From the NCBI GenBank assembly GCA_900543325.1, contig UQQU01000024.1, forward strand, positions 1 to 42,613: DNA of 42,613 nucleotides, given 5' to 3'. The first letter of the stretch is position 1, and every line of letters begins with the position of its first letter. The DNA comes from an uncultured Clostridium sp. GTDB taxonomy: Bacteria; Bacillota; Clostridia; Clostridiales; Clostridiaceae. Shown here piece after piece: positions 32,164 to 39,926 of this stretch. The notes beneath the pieces were generated by a model. The model saw only the letters and a program-made list of their open reading frames with translations. It was not told where the DNA came from and did not search any database. A program made the translations under genes and the position numbers.

Positions 32164-33009
32164 CTATTTAACCATCTTTACAGAAAATCCTATTAATCCT
32201 GGACCACCATGAATACCAAGAGCAGGGCTTATTTCTGCAATTTTTATAGAGACTACATTTGTTAAATCTTTAAGTGAATTCATATATTTAATAGCTTCAT
32301 CCTCACAACCTGCATGTAAAACGGCAACTTCGCATTTACCTTTAGCTAAATATTCTTTTAGTAACTCAGTCATTTTTGATAAAGATTGTTTTCTTCCTCT
32401 TACTTTTGCAACATTATAATAAACACCATCTTCATCTGTAGTTATTATAGGTTTAAGATTTAGTAATTCACCAACAGTTCCAGCAAGTCTACCAATTCTT
32501 CCACCTTTTTTTAAATATTCTAATGTATTAATAGTAAAGTAACCAATAACTCTTTTTCTTATCTCAGGTATTTCTTTAACTATCTCTTCAAAAGATTTAC
32601 CTTCTTTTATAAGTTTAGCAACTTCTAAAACTATTTCTCCTTGAGGATAAGCTAGTATTTTTGAGTCGTAAACAAAAGAAGTAAGTTTTGGATGATCTTC
32701 TAAAGCTAATCTTATTGCATTAAAGCTTCCAGAAAGACCACTAGAAATTGAAATACAAATTACATGAGTATATCCTTCTTCTTCTAATTTATTTAAAGTT
32801 TCTTCAGTCTCTTGAGCACTTGGTAAAGAAGTTTTAGGAACTTCCTTTTCTAAGTTATCATATACTTCTTGAGGTGAAATATCTAATCTATCTCTATAAT
32901 CACCGTTAGAATAAATTATTCTAAGTGGTAATAAATTTATGTTATTTTCTTTTAATGTATTTAAATCAAGATCACATGCGCTATCTGTTATTAAAGCAAT
33001 TTTTTGCAT
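32164..33009 (-). CDS. DegV-family fatty-acid-binding protein
   Basis: The 281-residue protein has the DegV landmarks: ALITDSACDLD (about residues 4-14), PKTSLPSAQE (about 56-65), ICISISSGLSGSFNAI (about 80-95), and a C-terminal part with AVLHAGCEDEA and GIHGGPGLIGFSV (about 263-275). DegV/FakB proteins hold a fatty acid between two domains, and FakB members give it to the kinase FakA. No fakA gene is visible here, so phospholipid supply is only a family-based inference. ATG at 33009 follows GGAGGATTTTT. First gene of a two-gene operon with padR. Confidence 0.9.
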   Translation of the reverse strand: MQKIALITDSACDLDLNTLKENNINLLPLRIIYSNGDYRDRLDISPQEVYDNLEKEVPKTSLPSAQETEETLNKLEEEGYTHVICISISSGLSGSFNAIRLALEDHPKLTSFVYDSKILAYPQGEIVLEVAKLIKEGKSFEEIVKEIPEIRKRVIGYFTINTLEYLKKGGRIGRLAGTVGELLNLKPIITTDEDGVYYNVAKVRGRKQSLSKMTELLKEYLAKGKCEVAVLHAGCEDEAIKYMNSLKDLTNVVSIKIAEISPALGIHGGPGLIGFSVKMVK

Positions 33010-33043
33010 AAAAAATCCTCCGAAAATCTAATTCTATAAATTT

Positions 33044-33110
33044 AGTATATCATATTAGACAATATTATCAATAGTGATAAAGAAAAATCATTATCACTAT
33101 TGATAATGAT
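33044..33110 (-). promoter_or_regulatory. degV-padR promoter with twin palindromes
   Basis: On the minus strand TTGATA (plus 33066-33071), a 16-base spacer and TATACT (plus 33044-33049). Overlapping the -35 is TTATCA-ATAG-TGATAA (33065-33080), and a second palindrome, TTATCA-CTAT-TGATAA (33091-33106), extends to ATCATTATCA/TGATAATGAT (33087-33110). Centres are 26 bases apart. The two are inverse to each other, so they can also pair as a 17-bp stem followed by a T-run on the plus strand. Confidence 0.6.
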
Positions 33111-33169
33111 TTTTTTATTTAAAAATTTGTTAAGAATTAAAGGAGTATAAAAGTTAAAGTAGAACTATA

Positions 33170-33215
33170 TACTATATATTGTGTGTTAAGAATAAAATAT
33201 ACAATATATAGTGCA
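33170..33215 (+). promoter_or_regulatory. Pair of NrdR boxes upstream of nrdD
   Basis: ACTATATATTGTGT (33171-33184) and ACAATATATAGTGC (33201-33214) both fit the NrdR box form ACAcwATATATwGTGT, and the starts are 30 bases apart (close to three helical turns), as is normal for NrdR pairs. They sit just ahead of the ribosome binding site. NrdR represses nucleotide reductase genes when dATP is abundant. Confidence 0.8.
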
Positions 33216-33236
33216 ATTTTATAGGAGGCGATTATT

Positions 33237-35354
33237 TTGCTATATGTAGTGAAACGGGATGGAAGAGAGGTTAAATTTGATAGTAATAAAATTATTAATG
33301 CAATAAAAAGTGCAAGTGATGAAGTTGGAGAGCAATTAGGAGAAGAGCAAATATCAGAATGTATACAAAGGATTATTGAATATATTGAAGTTGCACAAAA
33401 AGAAAAGGTATCAGTAGAAGAAGTACAAAATTTAGTTGAAAAAGCTTTAATTGATAGTAACCATAAAAATATTCAAAGGGCATATTCTTCTTATAGGAGA
33501 GAAAGGACTAGAATTAGAGAGCTTAAGTCAGATTTAATGAAGGCAATTGAAAAAATAGGAATAGAAACTGATAGAGACAATGCCAATGTTGGAAATAATT
33601 TTAGTTCTAAGTTGTTAAGGATAGCGTCAGAGTCTAACAAGTGGCATAATCTTTATAATATGCCTAAATATTTAGCAAAGGCACATGAAGTAGGTGAAGT
33701 TTATTATCATGACCTTGATTCTTATAATTTAACTATCAATTGCCTCCATATACCTACAGGAGAAATATTAAAAAGAGGTTTTAATACTGGATACGGAACA
33801 ATAAAACCACCTAAGCGTATAGAAACGGCAGCAGAATTATCTTGTATTTTATTGCAATCTACTCAAAATGATATGTTTGGCGGGCAATCTCATCCAGACT
33901 TTGATAATGATATGGCTGAATTTGTTGATCCAACAAGAAAAGAAATAAGAGAAGAATTAATTTCTTATGGAATTAAAGGTGAAAAACTAGAAAAATTAGT
34001 AGAAGAAAAATTAAAATCACGAATACATCAAGCTATGCAAGGAATTGTCTATAACTTAAATACTATGCACTCCCGTGCAGGATCACAAGTTCCTTTCTCT
34101 TCTATAAACTTAGGTATACCACATTCTAGAGATGCAGCTTTAGTATGCGAGATATTTTTAAAAGAATATGAAAAAGGATTAGGAAAAGGTGAACAACCAA
34201 TATTTCCAAATATAATTTTTAGAGTGAAGAAGGGAGTAAATAGAGAAATAGAAGATCCTTATTATTATTTATATAAACTAGCTTGTGAAGTAGCATCAAA
34301 AAGAATGAATCCTACATTTATGAATATAGATGCAGATTTTAATAAGGAATATTACGATCAAGGATATATGCCAGCAACAATGGGATGCCGCACATATTTA
34401 ATGAAAAATGTTAATGGAGAACCAGGATGTAAAGGAAGGGGGAATATAGCACCAATAACTATTAATCTCCCTCGGATAGGAATAGAAGCAAATAAGGATA
34501 TAAATAAATTTTTTGAGATATTAGAAGATAGATTGGTATTAGCAAAAGAAGCATTACTTCATAGGTATGATGTTCTTAAAAACTTAAGGGTTAAAGATTT
34601 ACCATTTGTAGCTGGACAGGGTCTTATGAAAGGTTCAGAAGGATTAGAATCTGAAGATTCAATTGAACCAATACTTAAACAAGGAACATGGGGAATTGGA
34701 TTTATTGGTTTGGCAGAAACATTATATTCTTTATTGGGATGTCATCATGGAGAATCACAAGAAGCTAGAGAATTAGGATTAAGAATAGTTGGATTTATAA
34801 GAGAATATACAGATAGACTAGTAGAAGAAACTAAACTTAACTGGAGTTGTTATGCAACACCGGCAGAGGGGCTATCTGGAAAATTTATAAAACAGGATAA
34901 AAAGATATTTGGAATAATAAAGGGAGTAACAGATAAGGAGTATTATACAAATAGTTTTCATATTCCTGTAAATTACAATATATCAATAAAAGACAAGATT
35001 GATATAGAAGCACCATACCATAAGCTTTGTAATGCAGGGCATATTTCATATATAGAAGTAGATGATTCACCTTCTCCAGAAAATATAATGGATATAATAA
35101 ATTATGCATACAAACACACTAATATAAGCTATATAGGTGTAAATTTTCATATTAGGTATTGTAAAGATTGTGGTGAAACATTATTAAGTAATGAAAGTAA
35201 ATGTCCTAAGTGTAATAGTAGAGATATACAGGGAATTTCAAGAGTAACTGGATATTTAAGTCTTGATGAAAGATTTGGACCAGGAAAGTATGAAGAGAGA
35301 ATTGATAGAAAATCTCATACTGGAAGTTACAAAAATAATTATGAAATATTATAA
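33237..35354 (+). CDS. nrdD: Anaerobic (class III) ribonucleoside-triphosphate reductase
   Basis: The 705-residue protein has an N-terminal ATP-cone (about 1-95: VVKRDGREVKFDSNKI and the VSVEEVQNLVEKAL helix), a ten-stranded barrel with the substrate-side cysteines (INCLHIP, about 175-181; MGCRTYL, about 383-389), and a C-terminal zinc site CKDC/CPKC (about 639-660). The glycyl radical motif RVTGYL has its Gly at about residue 672. The TTG start at 33237 follows AGGAGGCG. It is activated by NrdG, whose gene here lies 3.8 kb downstream behind two metabolic genes rather than next to it. Two NrdR boxes precede it. Confidence 0.95.
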   Translation: MLYVVKRDGREVKFDSNKIINAIKSASDEVGEQLGEEQISECIQRIIEYIEVAQKEKVSVEEVQNLVEKALIDSNHKNIQRAYSSYRRERTRIRELKSDLMKAIEKIGIETDRDNANVGNNFSSKLLRIASESNKWHNLYNMPKYLAKAHEVGEVYYHDLDSYNLTINCLHIPTGEILKRGFNTGYGTIKPPKRIETAAELSCILLQSTQNDMFGGQSHPDFDNDMAEFVDPTRKEIREELISYGIKGEKLEKLVEEKLKSRIHQAMQGIVYNLNTMHSRAGSQVPFSSINLGIPHSRDAALVCEIFLKEYEKGLGKGEQPIFPNIIFRVKKGVNREIEDPYYYLYKLACEVASKRMNPTFMNIDADFNKEYYDQGYMPATMGCRTYLMKNVNGEPGCKGRGNIAPITINLPRIGIEANKDINKFFEILEDRLVLAKEALLHRYDVLKNLRVKDLPFVAGQGLMKGSEGLESEDSIEPILKQGTWGIGFIGLAETLYSLLGCHHGESQEARELGLRIVGFIREYTDRLVEETKLNWSCYATPAEGLSGKFIKQDKKIFGIIKGVTDKEYYTNSFHIPVNYNISIKDKIDIEAPYHKLCNAGHISYIEVDDSPSPENIMDIINYAYKHTNISYIGVNFHIRYCKDCGETLLSNESKCPKCNSRDIQGISRVTGYLSLDERFGPGKYEERIDRKSHTGSYKNNYEIL

Positions 35355-35363
35355 AAATTTTCA

Positions 35364-35407
35364 AAACCTTCATATAAGTTATAGTGATATAGCATATATG
35401 AAGGTTT
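35364..35407 (+). terminator. Hairpin after nrdD
   Basis: AAACCTTCATATA (35364-35376) pairs with TATATGAAGGTTT (35395-35407) over 13 bp with an 18-base loop. The tail ATTATAT lacks a strong T-run, so termination may be partial. Confidence 0.6.
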
Positions 35408-35543
35408 ATTATATAAAATGAAGGAATAGTAAAAATAGTTGCAGAATTTAAAAGTATAATCAGTAGAAGAGCGATTATATTCTTTTAAAATGAATTGAAA
35501 AATATAAAACTTGCAATTATTAGAAAAAAATACTAGCTTTTTA

Positions 35544-35572
35544 TTGAGAAATTTTTACAAATATGGTATCAT
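35544..35572 (+). promoter_or_regulatory. Sigma-A-type promoter for the NifV-like gene
   Basis: TTGAGA (35544-35549), a 17-base spacer and TATCAT (35567-35572), with start expected near 35579. The gap between nrdD and this promoter is AT-rich and holds nothing else that I can name. Confidence 0.6.
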
Positions 35573-35593
35573 GATAAAAAAGGTATATATAAA

Positions 35594-35626
35594 ATGAAGA
35601 GGTATAAACTTACCTCTATTTTTTAT
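35594..35626 (+). promoter_or_regulatory. Short attenuator in the leader of the NifV-like gene
   Basis: AGAGGTA (35598-35604) pairs with TACCTCT (35611-35617), then ATTTTTTAT, a small intrinsic terminator about 20 bases after the expected start point. An ATG at 35594 opens a short frame through it, reading into the start of the main gene in another frame. Whether this is attenuation or a leftover hairpin cannot be told. Confidence 0.5.
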
Positions 35627-35682
35627 AAATCAAATTATAAAAATATTTTAAAAAGATATACCAAAATAAAGGGGGCAAAAAA

Positions 35683-36855
35683 ATGGCTATTACAAATGTC
35701 CATGGAGACAAAAAAATCTATATAGTCGATACCACTCTTAGAGATGGGGAGCAAACTGCAGGAGTTGTTTTTGCAAATGAGGAAAAAGTAATTATTGCAG
35801 ATATGTTAAGTGATCTTGGGGTTGACCAACTAGAAGTAGGAATTCCTACTATGGGTGGAGATGAAAAAGAAGCAATTAAGCGAATTGTAAAAAGAAATAA
35901 TGGTAAAAAGAGTATAATGGCTTGGAATAGAGCTGTTATTAGTGATATTGAAGAATCTATAGATTGCGGAGTTGATGCAGTAGCAATTTCAGTATCAGTA
36001 TCTGATATTCATATTAAACATAAACTTAGGACATCAAGAGAATGGGTATTGGAAAATATGATTAAATCAGTTGAGTTTGCAAAGAAAAATGGTTTATATG
36101 TATCAGTAAATGGTGAAGATGCTTCAAGAGCTGATAATGAATTCTTAGTGGAATTTATTAATGAGGCTAAGAAAGCAGGAGCTAATAGATTTAGGTATTG
36201 TGATACAGTTGGAATAATGGAGCCATTTTCTATAAGAAAAAATATTGAAGAATTATATAAAAAGACAGGCTTTGATATAGAAATGCATACTCATAATGAT
36301 TTTGGAATGGCTACAGCAAATGCTATTGCAGGAATATTAGGTGGAGCAAGTCATGTTGGTTTAACTGTAAATGGGCTTGGAGAAAGAGCAGGAAATGCAG
36401 CATTGGAAGAAGTATTAATGGCTCTTATGTATGTTTATGGTTATAAGGCTGATGTAGATACAAAGATGTTTAGAGAAGTTTCAGAGTATGTTGCACAAGC
36501 ATCTGGTAGGGAACTTCCTATTTGGAAAGCTATTGTTGGAGATAATATGTTTGCTCATGAATCAGGAATACATGCAGATGGAGCAATAAAGAATCCAAAA
36601 ACATATGAGGCATTTGATCCAGATGTTGTTGGATTACAAAGACAAATTGTTATAGGAAAACATTCAGGTAAAGCGGGGATAATAAATAAGTTTAAGGAAT
36701 ACAATATTGAATTAAATGATGAAGAGGCAAAAGGAATACTAGAAATGGTAAGAGCTGCTTCTGTTAGATTAAAGAGAACATTATTTGATAAGGAATTAGT
36801 TAAGCTTTATAAAGAGTACAAGCGATTAAATAAAGAAAAGGATAAGGAGAATTAA
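35683..36855 (+). CDS. Homocitrate synthase-like protein (NifV / Re-citrate synthase group)
   Basis: The 390-residue protein is a DRE-TIM metallolyase: DTTLRDGEQTAGV at about residues 16-28, THNDFGMATANA (about 203-214, the metal-binding HTH region), NGLGERAGNAALEEV (about 229-243), and the FAHESGIHADG motif near 290-300. The closest named families are NifV homocitrate synthase and the clostridial Re-citrate synthase, which condense acetyl-CoA with 2-oxoglutarate or oxaloacetate. No nif genes are near, so a nitrogenase-cofactor role is not supported. The hydratase gene follows after two bases, so the pair probably works in one pathway. The ATG follows AAGGGGGC. Confidence 0.85.
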   Translation: MAITNVHGDKKIYIVDTTLRDGEQTAGVVFANEEKVIIADMLSDLGVDQLEVGIPTMGGDEKEAIKRIVKRNNGKKSIMAWNRAVISDIEESIDCGVDAVAISVSVSDIHIKHKLRTSREWVLENMIKSVEFAKKNGLYVSVNGEDASRADNEFLVEFINEAKKAGANRFRYCDTVGIMEPFSIRKNIEELYKKTGFDIEMHTHNDFGMATANAIAGILGGASHVGLTVNGLGERAGNAALEEVLMALMYVYGYKADVDTKMFREVSEYVAQASGRELPIWKAIVGDNMFAHESGIHADGAIKNPKTYEAFDPDVVGLQRQIVIGKHSGKAGIINKFKEYNIELNDEEAKGILEMVRAASVRLKRTLFDKELVKLYKEYKRLNKEKDKEN

Positions 36856-36857
36856 AG

Positions 36858-39143
36858 ATGATAAAGTTATTTTCAAATGGTGTTTACCTTATTAATAATA
36901 AGGACATAGTAGAAGATTGTAATGAAATTAATTTAATATTAAAAAATAAACTTGGCAACGATTATCCAAGCAAAGAGAATGCTAAAAAAAATACTATTGC
37001 TTATAATATTTTAAAAGAACATAATACATCAGAAGATATGGACAAACTAAAAATAAAATTTGATAAATTAGCATCTCATGATATTACTTTTGTGGGAATA
37101 ATTCAAACAGCAAGGGCATCTGGGTTAGAAAAGTTCCCAGTACCATATGCTTTAACAAACTGTCATAATAGTTTATGTGCAGTTGGAGGAACAATAAATG
37201 AAGATGATCATATGTTTGGACTTTCATGTGCAAAAAAGTATGGTGGAATATATGTACCACCACATCAAGCAGTAATTCATCAATTTGCTAGGGAAATGTT
37301 AGCTGGTTGTGGAAAAATGATATTAGGTTCTGATAGTCATACTCGTTATGGTGCTTTAGGAACTATGGCAATTGGAGAAGGTGGTCCTGAGATAGTTAAA
37401 CAGTTATTATGCAAAACTTATGATATTAATAGACCAGAGGTAGTAGGTGTGTATTTAATAGGTTCACCTCAAAAAGGAGTTGGGCCACAAGACGTTGCTT
37501 TAGCTATAATTGGAGCAGTTTTTGCAAATGGATATGTTAATAATAAAGTAATGGAATTTGTAGGTGACGGAGTTGATAACTTAAGTGCTGATTTTAGAAT
37601 TGGCATTGATGTTATGACTACTGAAACAACATGTTTATCATCTATATGGAAAACTGATAATAAGATAAAAGAGTTTTATGATATTCATGGAAGAGTAGAT
37701 GAATATAAGGAATTAAATCCAGGAAGTGTAGCATACTATGATGGAATGATTTATGTTGATTTAGCTAAAATTAAGCCAATGATAGCTATGCCATTCCATC
37801 CAAGTAATGTTTATAGTATAGAAGAATTAAATGCAAATCTAAATGATATATTAGCAGATGTTGAAAAGAAAGCTGGAGTTAGTTTAGATAATAAAGTTAG
37901 ATTTACATTAAGAGATAAGATTCATAATGGTAAGCTTTATGTTGAGCAAGGTGTAATTGCAGGTTGTGCAGGTGGAGGATTTGAAAATATATGTGATGCA
38001 GCAGATATTTTAAGAGGTACTTCAATAGGTAGTGACGAGTTTTCATTAAGTGTTTATCCAGCTTCTCAGCCAGTATTTATGGAACTTGTTAAGAATGGTA
38101 GAATTGCAGATATTATGGCTACAGGTGCTACTGTGCGTACAGCATTCTGTGGACCTTGCTTTGGAGCAGGAGATGTTCCAGCAAATAATGGATTAAGTAT
38201 ACGTCATTCAACAAGAAACTTCCCTAATAGAGAAGGATCAAAGATAACTAACGGACAAATTGCATCAGTTGCATTAATGGATGCTAGGTCTATTGCGGCA
38301 ACAGCTGCTAATAAGGGATATTTAATAGCTGCTACTGATATAGATGTTAATTTTACAAAACCAAAATATTATTTTGATAAATCTATATATGAGAATCGTG
38401 TTTATGATGGTGTAGGAAAAGCAGATCCATCAGTAGAAATTAAATTTGGTCCTAATATAGTAGATTGGCCTAAAATGTCAGCTTTAACTGATAATTTATT
38501 ATTAAAGGTAGTTTCTGTGATTCATGATCCAGTTACTACAACTGATGAACTTATTCCATCAGGTGAAACTTCATCATATCGTTCTAATCCATTAGGTTTA
38601 GCTGAATTTACTTTATCACGTAAAGATCCAGCATATGTTGGAAGAGCTAAGGAGATTCAAAAAGCTGAAAAAGCAAGAATAGCAAATGAATCACCAATTG
38701 ATGCTGTTAATGAATTAGGTCCTATATTTACTTCAATTAAAGAAGTATTTACTAATGTTAATAATAAGAATACAGGAATAGGAAGTACTATTTATGCTGT
38801 TAAACCAGGTGATGGATCAGCACGTGAACAAGCTGCATCATGTCAAAAAGTATTAGGTGGATGGGCTAATATAGCTAAAGAGTATGCTACAAAAAGATAT
38901 CGTTCTAATTTAATAAATTGGGGTATGCTTCCATTTGTTTTTAAGGAAGAGATATGTTTTGATAATGGAGACTATTTGTTTGTACCTAATATAATAGAGG
39001 CAATTAAGGAAAGGAAGACTTCTATAAAGGCATATGTAGTTAATAAATCAATGAAAGAATTTGAATTAGAATTAGGCGAACTTACAGATGATGAAAGAGA
39101 AATTATATTAAAAGGATGCTTAATTAATTATTATAAAGCATAA
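36858..39143 (+). CDS. YbhJ-type aconitase-family hydratase
   Basis: The 761-residue protein is an aconitase-superfamily enzyme in one chain. LASHDITFVGIIQTARASGLE (about 73-93), LTNCHNSLCAVGGTINEDDHMFGLS, and MILGSDSHTRYGALGTMAIGEGG show the family; AFCGPCFGAGD (about 423-433) carries the cluster-binding cysteines. Long stretches follow the E. coli hydratase YbhJ as I remember it, including TTDELIPSGETSSYRSNP and YAVKPGDGSAREQAASCQ. The ATG is two bases after the upstream stop, and AAGGAG lies inside that gene, so translation is coupled. It may act on citrate, homocitrate or a related acid. The substrate is unproven for YbhJ too. Confidence 0.85.
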   Translation: MIKLFSNGVYLINNKDIVEDCNEINLILKNKLGNDYPSKENAKKNTIAYNILKEHNTSEDMDKLKIKFDKLASHDITFVGIIQTARASGLEKFPVPYALTNCHNSLCAVGGTINEDDHMFGLSCAKKYGGIYVPPHQAVIHQFAREMLAGCGKMILGSDSHTRYGALGTMAIGEGGPEIVKQLLCKTYDINRPEVVGVYLIGSPQKGVGPQDVALAIIGAVFANGYVNNKVMEFVGDGVDNLSADFRIGIDVMTTETTCLSSIWKTDNKIKEFYDIHGRVDEYKELNPGSVAYYDGMIYVDLAKIKPMIAMPFHPSNVYSIEELNANLNDILADVEKKAGVSLDNKVRFTLRDKIHNGKLYVEQGVIAGCAGGGFENICDAADILRGTSIGSDEFSLSVYPASQPVFMELVKNGRIADIMATGATVRTAFCGPCFGAGDVPANNGLSIRHSTRNFPNREGSKITNGQIASVALMDARSIAATAANKGYLIAATDIDVNFTKPKYYFDKSIYENRVYDGVGKADPSVEIKFGPNIVDWPKMSALTDNLLLKVVSVIHDPVTTTDELIPSGETSSYRSNPLGLAEFTLSRKDPAYVGRAKEIQKAEKARIANESPIDAVNELGPIFTSIKEVFTNVNNKNTGIGSTIYAVKPGDGSAREQAASCQKVLGGWANIAKEYATKRYRSNLINWGMLPFVFKEEICFDNGDYLFVPNIIEAIKERKTSIKAYVVNKSMKEFELELGELTDDEREIILKGCLINYYKA

Positions 39144-39173
39144 AATTATGATGCTTTTGGAGGTTTATTAAAA

Positions 39174-39680
39174 ATGAATAAAACTGTGAGGTTAGCAGGA
39201 ATAGCTTATGAAAGTTTAGTAAATGGACCTGGAATGAGAAGAGTATTTTTTGCACAAGGATGTAAACATAAATGTGAAGGTTGCTTTAATCCAGAAACAC
39301 ATAGTTTTGATGATGGAGAAATTATGGATATGGATAAGTTAATAAAAGATGTTTTAGATAATCCTATGTTAAAGGGAGTAACTTTCAGTGGAGGTGATCC
39401 AATAGAACAAGCTCACAGTTTTGCTTATATGGCAAAAGCATTTAAAAATTCTAATTTAAATATATGGTGCTATACAGGATATACATTTGAAGAACTTCTA
39501 GAAGCTATGAAGGTAGATACATCACTAAGAGATTTTTTAAATAATATAGATGTATTAGTTGATGGAAAATTTGAAATAAATAATAAAAAAGAAGGATTAA
39601 AGTATAAGGGTTCAAGTAATCAAAGAATAATTGATGTGAAAAAGAGCTTAGATACAGGAGATATAGTTATTATAGGATAA
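39174..39680 (+). CDS. nrdG: Anaerobic ribonucleotide reductase activating protein
   Basis: The 168-residue radical SAM protein has GCKHKCEGCFN at about residues 29-39, the CxxxCxxC motif that binds the 4Fe-4S cluster, with FSGGDPIEQ (about 72-80) as the SAM-binding GGE-like element, and VDGKFE in the C-terminal half. It is the small activase that makes the glycyl radical on NrdD. It is the last of four genes from 33237, after two acid-metabolism genes, with GGAGG in front and terminators behind. Length is as expected. Confidence 0.95.
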   Translation: MNKTVRLAGIAYESLVNGPGMRRVFFAQGCKHKCEGCFNPETHSFDDGEIMDMDKLIKDVLDNPMLKGVTFSGGDPIEQAHSFAYMAKAFKNSNLNIWCYTGYTFEELLEAMKVDTSLRDFLNNIDVLVDGKFEINNKKEGLKYKGSSNQRIIDVKKSLDTGDIVIIG

Positions 39681-39689
39681 GTATTTTTT

Positions 39690-39730
39690 AGGGATATTAA
39701 TTTATTTTTTATAGATTAATATCCTTTTTT
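39690..39730 (+). terminator. Terminator of nrdG
   Basis: GGATATTAAT (39692-39701) pairs with ATTAATATCC (39715-39724), then TTTTTT. Confidence 0.88.
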
Positions 39731-39741
39731 CATATAAAGAA

Positions 39742-39803
39742 TAAAAAAAGCGCTTGCGCGCTTTTTTAATAATGGGGGGATGGGAACCTGTGTATTACAG
39801 GTT
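39742..39803. terminator. Further hairpins between nrdG and asnS
   Basis: AAAAAGCGC pairs with GCGCTTTTT (39745-39766), which works on either strand. A second, AACCTGT-gtatt-ACAGGTT (39785-39803), lies behind a GGGGGG stretch at 39774-39780 and lacks a long T-run. No gene was found here. Confidence 0.65.
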
Positions 39804-39882
39804 TTATATTTACATTATAATTATGTACCTAATCGTAAGTTTTTATTCAAATAAATATAAAAATTAAAAATAATTTTAAATA

Positions 39883-39918
39883 AAAAAAGCCAACAAGTAT
39901 AAACTTGCTAGCTTTTTG
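39883..39918 (-). terminator. Terminator of asnS
   Basis: On the minus strand AAAAAGCTAGCAAGT pairs with ACTTGTTGGCTTTTT, followed by further T. Confidence 0.85.
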
Positions 39919-39926
39919 TTTAAATT

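Noticed and set aside
33087..33110. Fur or PerR box
   Set aside because: The half-sites are in the reverse order to TGATAAT-N-ATTATCA and are spaced by four bases.
33065..33120. Stem formed by the two palindromes as a plus-strand terminator
   Set aside because: No plus-strand gene leads into it, and each half is itself symmetric, so operators fit better; not fully excluded.
35683..39143. NifV-like gene as evidence of nitrogen fixation
   Set aside because: No nif, fix or molybdenum genes in the window; the neighbours are nrdD, a hydratase and nrdG.
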